Below, one piece after another: positions 32,541 to 40,585 of a stretch of DNA of 64,000 bases. The notes under the pieces are model-generated. The model was not told the origin of the DNA, made no database searches, and saw only the letters and a list, made by a program, of their open reading frames with translations. The first letter of the stretch is position 1. Every line of letters starts with the position of its first letter. A program made the position numbers and the translations under genes. Origin of the DNA: Parabacteroides sp. (GTDB lineage Bacteria; Bacteroidota; Bacteroidia; Bacteroidales; Tannerellaceae); NCBI GenBank assembly GCA_019417325.1, contig DXVO01000020.1, positions 132,747 through 196,746 of the forward strand, given 5' to 3'.

Positions 32541-33799
32541 CGTAAAATTAACCGTTCATTCTCACCAAACAAGTCGTATCCGGAAATAATCACCTTCTCT
32601 CCCGGTTGTACACCTTCCACCACCTCATAATACTGAGGATTCTGCCGCCCCAGACGGACAGGACGGCGGCGGGCAGTTTTTTCCTCTTCATCCACCACAT
32701 AAACATATTCGCCACCGCTCGCCTGATAAAAACTTCCGCGTGGAATAATCACCGCTTGCACAGGAACGCCCAATTGCAGGTTCAGGTGGTAGGTTTGCCC
32801 GGCACGAATATTCTCCGGCCTGCCGGAAACAAAATGCAAGTCGGTACGGAACTGTCCTTCCCGTACTTCAGGATAGACTTTCGTGACTTCCATATCATAA
32901 CTTTTCCCCTCACGTTCGAAGCTGGCGGGAAGACCGGGCATGACACGTTCCACATAATGTTCGTCAATCTTTGCTTCCACTTTCAGTTCGGGAGTGATTA
33001 CCTGGCCGATACGTTCTCCCTGGGCGATGGACTGCCCGATTTGGGCTTCAAGATTCCCTAACTGCCCGTCTACAGGGGCTTTTACCTTTAAATTCTCCAG
33101 GCGTTCGCGTACCAGAATAAGGCTCTTCTTCATATTACGGATATTCTCATCCAGACTCTGGAGTTGGCTGGTACGGAAAAGGTCGTCCTGCTTGATGCGC
33201 TCGTCCACAACGGCAAGCTGCCCATGGGCCGCTTCATAATCTTCCTGTGCCTGTAGATAATCTTCCCGAGCCAAAAGGTTCTTCTTATACAGGCGCTCAT
33301 ATTGCTTGAATCGGCGTTCCTTCTGTATCAGTTCCTTGCTCAGGGCAATACGGTCCTGCTTCAACCGGAGATGTTCCTGTTCCATGCTGATACGGGTATT
33401 ACGAAGCTCGTTCTCCTGATAAGCAAGGTCGGCTTCGCTCTGCAAGATACCGATATTCAGAAGCGGGTTGCTAAGGCGAAGAATAACATCACCGGCTTTC
33501 ACTTGTGTTCCTTCCTCAATCAGGCGCTCTTCCACACGACCTCCCTCTACGGCATCGAGGTAGATAATACGGTCGGGAAGTACCTGACCGATTACACGGA
33601 TATAGTCGTTAAACTCTCCTTTCTGCACGGTAGCAATCGTTATACGCTCCTTCTCCACCTTCATGGAAGAAGAGGTATCCCGAAAGATAAACCATAAAAG
33701 ACAGAGGATCACAAAAATGCCTCCTCCCAGGGTATATATATGTTTTTTCTTAAAACGGGACTTCCGTTCGATACGGGTGTCCATATTGTTGTGTATCAT
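32537..33799 (-). CDS. Periplasmic adaptor (HlyD/MacA-type) of the efflux system
   Basis: This 420-residue adaptor has a short cytoplasmic N-terminus, one membrane helix (about 20-40), a lipoyl-like first half (VEGGRVEERLIEEGTQVKAGD), a long coiled-coil hairpin (about 115-225), a lipoyl second half (KVKAPVDGQLGNLEAQIGQ) and beta-barrel and membrane-proximal domains. It bridges the permease and the TolC channel. It is second gene in the operon, 29 bp after tolC. A start at the next in-frame Met (residue 6) is possible. Confidence 0.88.
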   Translation of the reverse strand: MIHNNMDTRIERKSRFKKKHIYTLGGGIFVILCLLWFIFRDTSSSMKVEKERITIATVQKGEFNDYIRVIGQVLPDRIIYLDAVEGGRVEERLIEEGTQVKAGDVILRLSNPLLNIGILQSEADLAYQENELRNTRISMEQEHLRLKQDRIALSKELIQKERRFKQYERLYKKNLLAREDYLQAQEDYEAAHGQLAVVDERIKQDDLFRTSQLQSLDENIRNMKKSLILVRERLENLKVKAPVDGQLGNLEAQIGQSIAQGERIGQVITPELKVEAKIDEHYVERVMPGLPASFEREGKSYDMEVTKVYPEVREGQFRTDLHFVSGRPENIRAGQTYHLNLQLGVPVQAVIIPRGSFYQASGGEYVYVVDEEEKTARRRPVRLGRQNPQYYEVVEGVQPGEKVIISGYDLFGENERLILR

Positions 33800-33828
33800 A
33801 TGGATAGATTATTTTATTTTTCTGGTTG

Positions 33829-35181
33829 TTACAAGAATGTACCTGTCTGGTAGAACCGTACGGTCCGCTGTTTCAAATCATACTGTAACCGGGTACGTAT
33901 CAATTCTGCTTTTGCACTGATATACAGATTACGTTTCTCCATCAGTTCAAATACGGAGATCATTCCTTCTTCCCATTTTTCTTCATTCTCCTTCAGCGTT
34001 ATCGTTGCAGCACGCAATTGTTCCAGAGCTTGCCGGTTTTCATCCGCTGCTGCCTGAAGGGATATATATGCCTCATCTATTCCCTTATACAGCGCCAAAC
34101 GTTGTTGCTCGTTCTCATTCCGTACCTGCTGGAGACGAAAGCGTTCTTTCCGCACCTGTGTCCAACGTGAAAAGCCGCTAAACAAGGGGAATGACACACT
34201 TAACCCGATATATTTCTTCAGGTTATTTTCCATTTGCCTGTTAAAAGGAAGAATACCACCGTTATCGTCCTTCATTGTCCCGTAGTAGCCGGAGTTAAGG
34301 CTAAATTCTGCACGGACAGAAGGGGAAAAAGTACCGGATGCAATTGCCAAAGATTTACGGGATGCCTTTTCTTTTAATTCCATTGCCTGAAATTCCGGCA
34401 AAACAGATTCGGAAACGGCATAAAGTTCATTGGATGAAAGCGGAAATATCGTATTTTGTTCCGGTTGCTCTTCATTAGTAATAACCAATGTATCATCCGC
34501 TGTCATATTCAACAATTCTTTCAGGGCCAATAGAGACAACCGGGTACTGTTTGCTTTTACTGTTTCCTGGTATATATCGGATTGCAGGCGGGCATTCACT
34601 TCCTGCAAATCAGAAGGAGAACGCATGCCCAAATCTATAAACTCAAGCATTTGTTCCTTGTACCGCTCGCTCAGCTTACGCTGTTCGATGGCCAACTCAT
34701 ATATTTTCTCCTGAAAACTTAGGGTATAAAAGGCATCCATCACCTCAAAAGCCACCCGGTTCTCTTCCACTTTCTCCGATAAGCCATAGATTTGCTTATT
34801 CAATTTCCGGAACTGTAGGCGGTTCACACGGGTAAATCCATAAAAAACAGGCAAGGAGATATTCAGCCCGAGCGTACTTTCCAAAAAGGCAGATGAGGTA
34901 TATAAATTGGTTTCCGGGTCTATCGAACGCCCCATCCGGCGTCCCAAAGCACCGACTGCTTCTACGGAGGGTAAGAAGTCACCCACCGCAGCAGTAAAAT
35001 CCTCCCGGGCAATACGAGTATCCAGCCGGTCGTTTTTAAGACGCAGGTTCTGCTCCACGGCATAGTGCATACAATCTTCTACCGTCCACGGTTCCTGTCC
35101 TTTGGCTTCACCTATATAAAAAAGAGAAATAAGCAAAAGCAGTTTTCTAAAAGGCTGTTGTGTTATTTGTTTTAATTCCAT
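33829..35181 (-). CDS. TolC-family outer-membrane efflux channel
   Basis: This 450-residue protein has a signal peptide (cleavage about after KGQ at 29) and the two-repeat TolC architecture. Each half gives long helices with beta segments; SVEAVGALGRRMGRSID and SVRAEFSLNSGYYG mark the membrane strands. It forms the exit channel of the efflux system. It is the first gene of the five-gene operon. A sigma-54-type promoter lies immediately upstream. If that promoter is right, transcription would start only about 4 nt before the ATG, so a different promoter may also be used. Confidence 0.88.
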   Translation of the reverse strand: MELKQITQQPFRKLLLLISLFYIGEAKGQEPWTVEDCMHYAVEQNLRLKNDRLDTRIAREDFTAAVGDFLPSVEAVGALGRRMGRSIDPETNLYTSSAFLESTLGLNISLPVFYGFTRVNRLQFRKLNKQIYGLSEKVEENRVAFEVMDAFYTLSFQEKIYELAIEQRKLSERYKEQMLEFIDLGMRSPSDLQEVNARLQSDIYQETVKANSTRLSLLALKELLNMTADDTLVITNEEQPEQNTIFPLSSNELYAVSESVLPEFQAMELKEKASRKSLAIASGTFSPSVRAEFSLNSGYYGTMKDDNGGILPFNRQMENNLKKYIGLSVSFPLFSGFSRWTQVRKERFRLQQVRNENEQQRLALYKGIDEAYISLQAAADENRQALEQLRAATITLKENEEKWEEGMISVFELMEKRNLYISAKAELIRTRLQYDLKQRTVRFYQTGTFL

Positions 35182-35196
35182 TATGCAAACAGTAAG

Positions 35197-35211
35197 ACAA
35201 ACGGCGTGCCA
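35197..35211 (-). promoter_or_regulatory. Sigma-54-type promoter of the efflux operon
   Basis: Minus strand TGGCACGCCGTTTGT matches TGGCACG-N4-TTGC except the last base. Candidate activator sites lie about 60-120 bp upstream and the divergent gene encodes a sigma-54 activator. The predicted leader would be very short. Confidence 0.55.
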
Positions 35212-35264
35212 CTTTTTTAATAGATTGATTATCAGTACAGGCTTTTAGCTTTTCAATTTTCACT

Positions 35265-35302
35265 GTAAAATATTTTGACGGTAAAACGTCAAGTTTTTTT
35301 AC
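35265..35302. promoter_or_regulatory. Candidate NtrC-type activator sites, two adjacent copies
   Basis: GTAAAATATTTTGAC (35265) and GTCAAGTTTTTTTAC (35288), 23 bp apart and so on the same face of the helix. They are 14/15 and 12/15 identical to GTCAAATATTTTGAC at 35453. They lie about 55-90 bp upstream of the sigma-54 promoter, a normal enhancer distance. Confidence 0.5.
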
Positions 35303-35452
35303 ACTGCCACTCCTACATTATTTTTTTCACTCTTCCTATATTAAGTTTCCCCTTTTCATAAAGAAACCCCTGTTTAGCAGCTTAAACAACTACCGGATTT
35401 AAGTCTAATAAAAATAGAAAAAGACCCGGGGTATAATTTATAAATGTAAAGT

Positions 35453-35467
35453 GTCAAATATTTTGAC
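35453..35467. promoter_or_regulatory. Palindromic activator site near the regulator gene
   Basis: GTCAAATATTTTGAC, a perfect palindrome around a central A, 53 bp before the activator's ATG. It could serve in autoregulation as well as remote activation of the efflux operon. Confidence 0.5.
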
Positions 35468-35519
35468 GCTCTCTTGCAAGCTATTAGGAAAGCCGATACC
35501 TTTACAAAAAAATGATTGT

Positions 35520-36863
35520 ATGCAAGCCGGAACTGTCCTCATAGTAGATGATAATAAAAGTGTATTGACCTCACTCGAACTTCTTTTGGAAGATATCTTT
35601 GAGCAGGTGGAAACCGCATCCAATCCCAATCATATCCTCTCCGTACTGGACACACAGGCTGTAAGCCTCGTTATCCTCGATATGAACTTTTCCGCTGGAG
35701 TAAATACAGGCAATGAAGGCTTATTCTGGTTACGGAGAATACAGGAAATCGCTCCCGGACTTCCGGTTATTATGCTGACAGCTTATGGGGATGTGGAACT
35801 TGCCGTTAAAGCATTGAAAAGCGGAGCGGTAGATTTCGTACTGAAACCCTGGGATAATGATACACTACTGGAAAAAATACAGACCGCTTTACAAGCAGTA
35901 GCATCCGATACAACCGGACATAAAAAGAAGACCGATACCCGTACTTCCGAACCGGCAATGATTATCGGGCATTCGCCTGTAATGATGAAACTGATAAAAG
36001 TCGTTACCAAAGTAGCTAAAACCGATGCCAATGTACTGATTACCGGAGAAAACGGAACAGGCAAAGAGATGCTGGCACGGGAAATTCACCGCTTATCTCT
36101 TCGCAGCCGTAACAAGATGGTAAATGTGGACATGGGAGCCGTTAGCGAATCCCTTTTTGAAAGTGAACTGTTCGGACACGAGCGGGGAGCTTTTACCGAC
36201 GCTTACGAAAGCCGCCCCGGCAAATTTGAGGCAGCCAATGGAGGGACTCTTTTTCTGGATGAAATAGGAAACCTGCCACTGGCTCTACAGGCAAAACTAC
36301 TTACCGCCCTGCAAAACCGCGAAATTACCCGTCTCGGCAGTAACCGGAAAATACCCATAGATATCCGGCTGATAGCAGCTACCAACCGCAATCTTCCGGA
36401 AATGATTACCCAATCCCTTTTTCGGGAAGACCTTTATTATCGTATAAATACCATACATATCGAAATTCCGCCTTTACGAAAACGACGGGAAGACATTCTA
36501 CTTTTCACCGACTATTTTATGAAGAAATATACGGACCAATACAAACGTCCGGGATTGACACTCCATCCGCAGGCTGCCGGGAAACTACAAAACTATGATT
36601 GGCCAGGAAATATCCGCGAGCTTCAACATACCATAGAAAAGGCGGTTATCCTCTCTGAAAAGAATATCATCCGTGCTGCCGACCTGTTTATCCGTCCCGG
36701 TAAAACTTCAACATTCAACGAAAGTGCCAATCTGGAAGATATAGAGCGGCAGGCTATCGAGGCTGCCATTACACAAAATGACGGAAATCTCACAGCCGCG
36801 GCAGAACAATTAGGGGTCAGCCGCCAGACTTTATATAATAAGTTGAAACGTTTCAATATGTAA
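35520..36863 (+). CDS. NtrC-type sigma-54-dependent response regulator
   Basis: This 447-residue activator has a receiver domain (about 1-125; phospho-acceptor in LVILDMNFSAG, lysine in VLKPWDND). The AAA+ domain (about 145-380) has Walker A ITGENGTGKEMLAREIH, the sigma-54 contact loop GAFTDA and FLDEIGNLPLALQ. A Fis-type helix-turn-helix ends the protein (LGVSRQTLYNKLKRF). The start at 35520 was chosen since an upstream frame from 35451 overlaps an operator-like palindrome. It is divergent from the efflux operon, paired with the following kinase, and so probably its activator. Confidence 0.92.
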   Translation: MQAGTVLIVDDNKSVLTSLELLLEDIFEQVETASNPNHILSVLDTQAVSLVILDMNFSAGVNTGNEGLFWLRRIQEIAPGLPVIMLTAYGDVELAVKALKSGAVDFVLKPWDNDTLLEKIQTALQAVASDTTGHKKKTDTRTSEPAMIIGHSPVMMKLIKVVTKVAKTDANVLITGENGTGKEMLAREIHRLSLRSRNKMVNVDMGAVSESLFESELFGHERGAFTDAYESRPGKFEAANGGTLFLDEIGNLPLALQAKLLTALQNREITRLGSNRKIPIDIRLIAATNRNLPEMITQSLFREDLYYRINTIHIEIPPLRKRREDILLFTDYFMKKYTDQYKRPGLTLHPQAAGKLQNYDWPGNIRELQHTIEKAVILSEKNIIRAADLFIRPGKTSTFNESANLEDIERQAIEAAITQNDGNLTAAAEQLGVSRQTLYNKLKRFNM

Positions 36864-36869
36864 GGACAT

Positions 36870-37931
36870 ATGCTATTCAGTACACGGTTATATATACGGA
36901 TATTCATACAGGTAGCGATCATCGTCATCATTGCCGGACTGGGTATTGCCGGAATCATAACCGGACGGGCGATTATCCTGGGATGTATTGCCATATTAAT
37001 AGCACTCTGGCTAATCGGCGCATTGGTCGCTTACCTGAACGCATCCAACCGGCGGATACAATTATTCTTGGATGCCATCCAGGACAATGAGTCCATGCTT
37101 TATTTTCCTGAAGATACGGGAAGCGAAGAACAACGCCGCCTGCATATAGCATTCAACCGTATCCATAAATTGATGAAGGAAAACAAACGGAAAGAGTTCG
37201 ACCGCGAACTCTACCGGAAAGAATATGAGGCATATGATAAACTCATGCATGTTCTGACACATGAAATCATGAACTCGATAGCCCCTATCGTTTCTCTTTC
37301 AGGCACTCTCCTGTCCTATTTTCAATCGAAAGATACCTCAAAAGAGGCCAAAGAGATTACCGAAGCAACCGTTCGTAAAACGATTCGTGGGCTGGACACC
37401 ATCAAAAACCAAGGACAGAGCCTGATACATTTTACGGATTCTTACCGCAGCTTGTCAGGATTACAACCTCCCGTCCCTAAAAAATTCTCGCTGACCCGCT
37501 TGCTGCAAAATATACAGCTATTGCATACCCCGGATATGCAACAACAGCATATTTCTTTCAGATTGGAACTATACGAGCCTGAAATCGAAATAACAGCAGA
37601 TGAAAAACTTCTTTCTCAAACCTTGATAAACCTGTTGAAAAATGCCATGCAAGCACTGGAAGGGCAGGAAGACAAACAAATAAACATCCGTGTGAACCGG
37701 AATAAACAACTGCTAATAATAGAAGTGACAGACAACGGGTCAGGCATCCCTACCGAAATGCAAGAAGATATATTCGTTCCCTTCTTCACTACCAAATCCT
37801 CCGGGACAGGAATCGGCCTCAGCCTGTCGCGCCAGATTATCCAGATGCATGGGGGTAACCTGTCCGTCCAGTCCATTCCTTATGCAGAGACTTGTTTCAG
37901 GATTGTTTTACCCACAAAGTCTTACTCGTAA
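36870..37931 (+). CDS. NtrY/NtrB-like sensor histidine kinase
   Basis: This 353-residue inner-membrane kinase has two N-terminal membrane helices (about 9-30 and 33-53) with almost no periplasmic loop, a linker with long helices, the phospho-accepting histidine in VLTHEIMNSIAP, and an ATPase domain with NLLKNAMQAL, DNGSGIP and GTGIGLSLSRQI. Without a sizeable sensor domain it probably senses membrane or cytoplasmic state. It starts 6 bp after the sigma-54 activator, so they form one operon and a two-component pair. Confidence 0.92.
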   Translation: MLFSTRLYIRIFIQVAIIVIIAGLGIAGIITGRAIILGCIAILIALWLIGALVAYLNASNRRIQLFLDAIQDNESMLYFPEDTGSEEQRRLHIAFNRIHKLMKENKRKEFDRELYRKEYEAYDKLMHVLTHEIMNSIAPIVSLSGTLLSYFQSKDTSKEAKEITEATVRKTIRGLDTIKNQGQSLIHFTDSYRSLSGLQPPVPKKFSLTRLLQNIQLLHTPDMQQQHISFRLELYEPEIEITADEKLLSQTLINLLKNAMQALEGQEDKQINIRVNRNKQLLIIEVTDNGSGIPTEMQEDIFVPFFTTKSSGTGIGLSLSRQIIQMHGGNLSVQSIPYAETCFRIVLPTKSYS

Positions 37932-38661
37932 CCTGCCATCCGAGGTGATTTTTCTTTTTATAAATAACTGTCAACATTATAGCCACAACAATCGTCAATA
38001 TCCGAATCAGGTTACACCCAATATCTCCGGCTGCTCCAGGGCTCACCTTAAACAAAATCCAGGACATATTCATCAGCGTATGCATACCTATGCTACACCA
38101 TAAATTATAATTCCATTCCACATAAAGCCAGGCGAAAAATACACCCCCTAAAACCGTTATTCCAAATGCTGCTAGTGAAGAAAGTAAATCATGCCCCTGA
38201 TAGATATGCAACAAACCAAAAGGCAAAGCCGATATCAATACTGCCGGTATGAATCCCCATTTTGCATAACGGAAAAGTTGTCCGAAAACAAATCCCCTGT
38301 AAATCAGTTCTTCAAAGAAACCGGCAATACAAATAGAATAGCATAAATTATCAATCGATATGTCTTTATAAAAAGAACCCAGTAGAGCAAACCCTATAAA
38401 CATAGGAAGTGTTGCACACAAAGACATACCCCATCCCGTCAATATCCTTTTTGACAAACCTAAACTATACAGTATATCCCTTTTGTGGTGAATCATAAAG
38501 AGTGCGATCAAAGGAAGGATGCCACATAAACTATAAGATACCAGATAATACAGGGATGTGGAATCAGGCAACCAGCCACTTACCAGATGTATCAACAGAC
38601 CTTTCCGCCAACAAACAAAAAACAAAGCGAATGCAATTAATAGGATAATAGACTTTTTCAT
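37897..38661 (-). CDS. CPBP-family intramembrane protease
   Basis: This 254-residue protein has about seven to eight membrane spans and the CPBP (Abi) motifs: FFEELIYRGFVFG (EExxxR), FGLLHIYQG (FxxxH) and SIGMHTLMN. Family members are metal-independent or metal-dependent intramembrane proteases (Rce1-like), sometimes linked to bacteriocin self-immunity. Its 3' end overlaps the convergent kinase gene by 35 bp. It is a lone gene here and not near the peptide cluster. Confidence 0.88.
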   Translation of the reverse strand: MKKSIILLIAFALFFVCWRKGLLIHLVSGWLPDSTSLYYLVSYSLCGILPLIALFMIHHKRDILYSLGLSKRILTGWGMSLCATLPMFIGFALLGSFYKDISIDNLCYSICIAGFFEELIYRGFVFGQLFRYAKWGFIPAVLISALPFGLLHIYQGHDLLSSLAAFGITVLGGVFFAWLYVEWNYNLWCSIGMHTLMNMSWILFKVSPGAAGDIGCNLIRILTIVVAIMLTVIYKKKNHLGWQVTSKTLWVKQS

Positions 38662-38800
38662 AACATGGATACTGTTTCATTTTTCCGGCAAAATAAACAG
38701 GGAATCACAGAATTTACAAGCAACCGGGACAGACTGCTCTATTTAGTGACCAAACACAAATCCATGCATTCTATCCCGCATTTCAGGGATAAACAACACA

Positions 38801-39691
38801 TCAACCTTTATTTAAAACAGTATTCAAATCTTTTATATAAGTGCGGGAAACCGGAACTTCCAGCTCCGTTCCATGAAGAGACAAACGGTATCCTTGTGCA
38901 TTTCCGTTCACATTCACAATCTTGTCCGTATTTACTATATATGCACGGTGACAACGGATAAAGCAACCGTAAGTATCCAATACTTCTTCAACCTGTTTGA
39001 TTGTCGAACGGAATAATTTATGTTTTACAGTTCCTTCCTCCTGATAATAAACAGAAACATAATTACCTGACGATTCCAGAAAAAGTACCTCCCTCGGATT
39101 TACAGCAACCTCTTCTCTAGCACTTCCGCTTAAAGTTATTTTTTCCGTAGTTGTCATTTGTATCCCGATACGTTCGGAGAGAAGTTTATTTAATTGTCCG
39201 GCAGCTTTAAGATTGCGTTTTAATGTTCTGTTCTTTGCCATAAAAATACCGAAGCACATCGGAATAAGCGCTATAGTAACGGCCGCTATCATATCAATGA
39301 AAAAAATACGGAAAAACATCGCATTCCCGTATTCATCCGGAGCATGCCCCACAAGAAAAAAATAATCATAAACAAAAGTGCATAATCCACCACTGAGTAG
39401 AAACAATGTATAGTTGAGGATACTTTTCCCTACCGTCCAGGACTCCGGAGCATAGTACTTAGTGAATAAGCGGGGTAAAAGGATAAATACACCTATCGCA
39501 TTCCCTACTGCAATCAAGACAAAAACCAGTAGCACCCATAATTGAGGAATAGTATTCAGCCTGTATTGGAAAGGTTCAAATACAGCTAATATCAAAGCAA
39601 CAAGAACTCCATATAAAGCAACCGTAAACCAAGGTCTGTCGTCTATTATAGCCGGTTGCCCTAAATAGGTAGATAGTTTCCCCTCTTTCAT
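38801..39691 (-). CDS. LytTR-family transcriptional regulator with membrane region
   Basis: This 296-residue protein has four membrane helices in the N-terminal half (about 25-155) and a C-terminal LytTR DNA-binding domain (about 190-290; VLFLESSGNYVSVYY, FIRCHRAYIVN). This direct membrane-to-DNA layout, without a kinase, is common in Bacteroidetes. The signal is unknown. It follows a DUF3108 gene by 3 bp, so it is the last gene of a three-gene operon. Confidence 0.87.
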   Translation of the reverse strand: MKEGKLSTYLGQPAIIDDRPWFTVALYGVLVALILAVFEPFQYRLNTIPQLWVLLVFVLIAVGNAIGVFILLPRLFTKYYAPESWTVGKSILNYTLFLLSGGLCTFVYDYFFLVGHAPDEYGNAMFFRIFFIDMIAAVTIALIPMCFGIFMAKNRTLKRNLKAAGQLNKLLSERIGIQMTTTEKITLSGSAREEVAVNPREVLFLESSGNYVSVYYQEEGTVKHKLFRSTIKQVEEVLDTYGCFIRCHRAYIVNTDKIVNVNGNAQGYRLSLHGTELEVPVSRTYIKDLNTVLNKG

Positions 39692-39694
39692 ATG

Positions 39695-40585
39695 CTAATA
39701 ATCCCGCTGGGGAACAACAATACGGGAATTCAACGGATAACGAAGCCCTTTGGATTCCCGGTAGTAAACCTCCGCCGCTCCCAGCTTCAGTTTGGCACGG
39801 ATACGGACAGGGATACGGTTCTCATCGTCTCCAATCCATATTTCGGCAGCGGCTTTACTTTGGGTAAAAGCCTCATCAAAAATATCTATGTAAAAATGAC
39901 GGGTCTTATATTTCACATTTCCCCTTTCCACAACCTGTTGTCCGGTATATCTGTAACTGATATTTACCAAATCCCTCCCCAATGCAACGATAAAAGGAAA
40001 TTCGTCCCCATTCTTTATCGTATCCCAACTTAAGGAGCGGAGATACATGGTTGCAGCCAACATATCGAACATATATTTTCCGGAAGTATACAAAGTGGTA
40101 TCGATTTTCGTCTCTTCCAGATTATACCGACGGGAACGAGCAAAAATACTGTCTTCTTTATAAGAGAAATGCAGGTCGTCCACCAGATAATAATGTCCTT
40201 CATCCGAACGTTTTTCAGATTTAAGCAACAACATCTCCTTTGAAAAGTAACAGTTCATCGTATCCCGCATCGGAAAGACTTTTTCAAACAGACCGACTGT
40301 ATTGAAAAGCAACCGGTAATGGTAAGCCGGATTTTCTTTATACGTAGCCTTATCTACGGACAACTTGGCAAGTCCGGCACGAGGCATCAATAGTCCCCAC
40401 TTAAAATACAAATCATACTGGACCTCTTCTCCCACGCCAAACCGCTCTTCAGCAGGAATTGTTTGCGCATCAACAATTCCCGGCAACAAGAATAGAAGTA
40501 ATACCCCATATATCCTCAAATACTTAGAACGGCAAACCGGTAGTTCCCGTAGTATTCTGAGTATTTGTTTGCTGTTGTCCTTCAT
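39695..40585 (-). CDS. DUF3108 family secreted protein
   Basis: This 296-residue protein has a signal-like hydrophobic segment (about 22-39, ending IVDAQ) and a beta-rich body typical of the DUF3108 family. Stretches such as GVGEEVQYDLYFKWG and YHYRLLFNTVG mark it. Some relatives are envelope or lipid-related proteins, but the function is unknown. Its 5' end overlaps the preceding lipoprotein gene by 62 bp; no later ATG precedes the signal segment. It is expressed with a LytTR regulator. Confidence 0.8.
   Translation of the reverse strand: MKDNSKQILRILRELPVCRSKYLRIYGVLLLFLLPGIVDAQTIPAEERFGVGEEVQYDLYFKWGLLMPRAGLAKLSVDKATYKENPAYHYRLLFNTVGLFEKVFPMRDTMNCYFSKEMLLLKSEKRSDEGHYYLVDDLHFSYKEDSIFARSRRYNLEETKIDTTLYTSGKYMFDMLAATMYLRSLSWDTIKNGDEFPFIVALGRDLVNISYRYTGQQVVERGNVKYKTRHFYIDIFDEAFTQSKAAAEIWIGDDENRIPVRIRAKLKLGAAEVYYRESKGLRYPLNSRIVVPQRDY

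Noticed and set aside
33829..35181. TolC as the channel for the GG-peptide exporter
   Set aside because: It is the first gene of a different operon with its own adaptor and a sigma-54-type promoter. It could still serve both, but the sequence does not show it.
37897..38661. CPBP protease as immunity gene for the peptide cluster
   Set aside because: CPBP proteins can serve bacteriocin immunity, but this one is 24 kb away with no TAAC-array promoter, so no link is supported.
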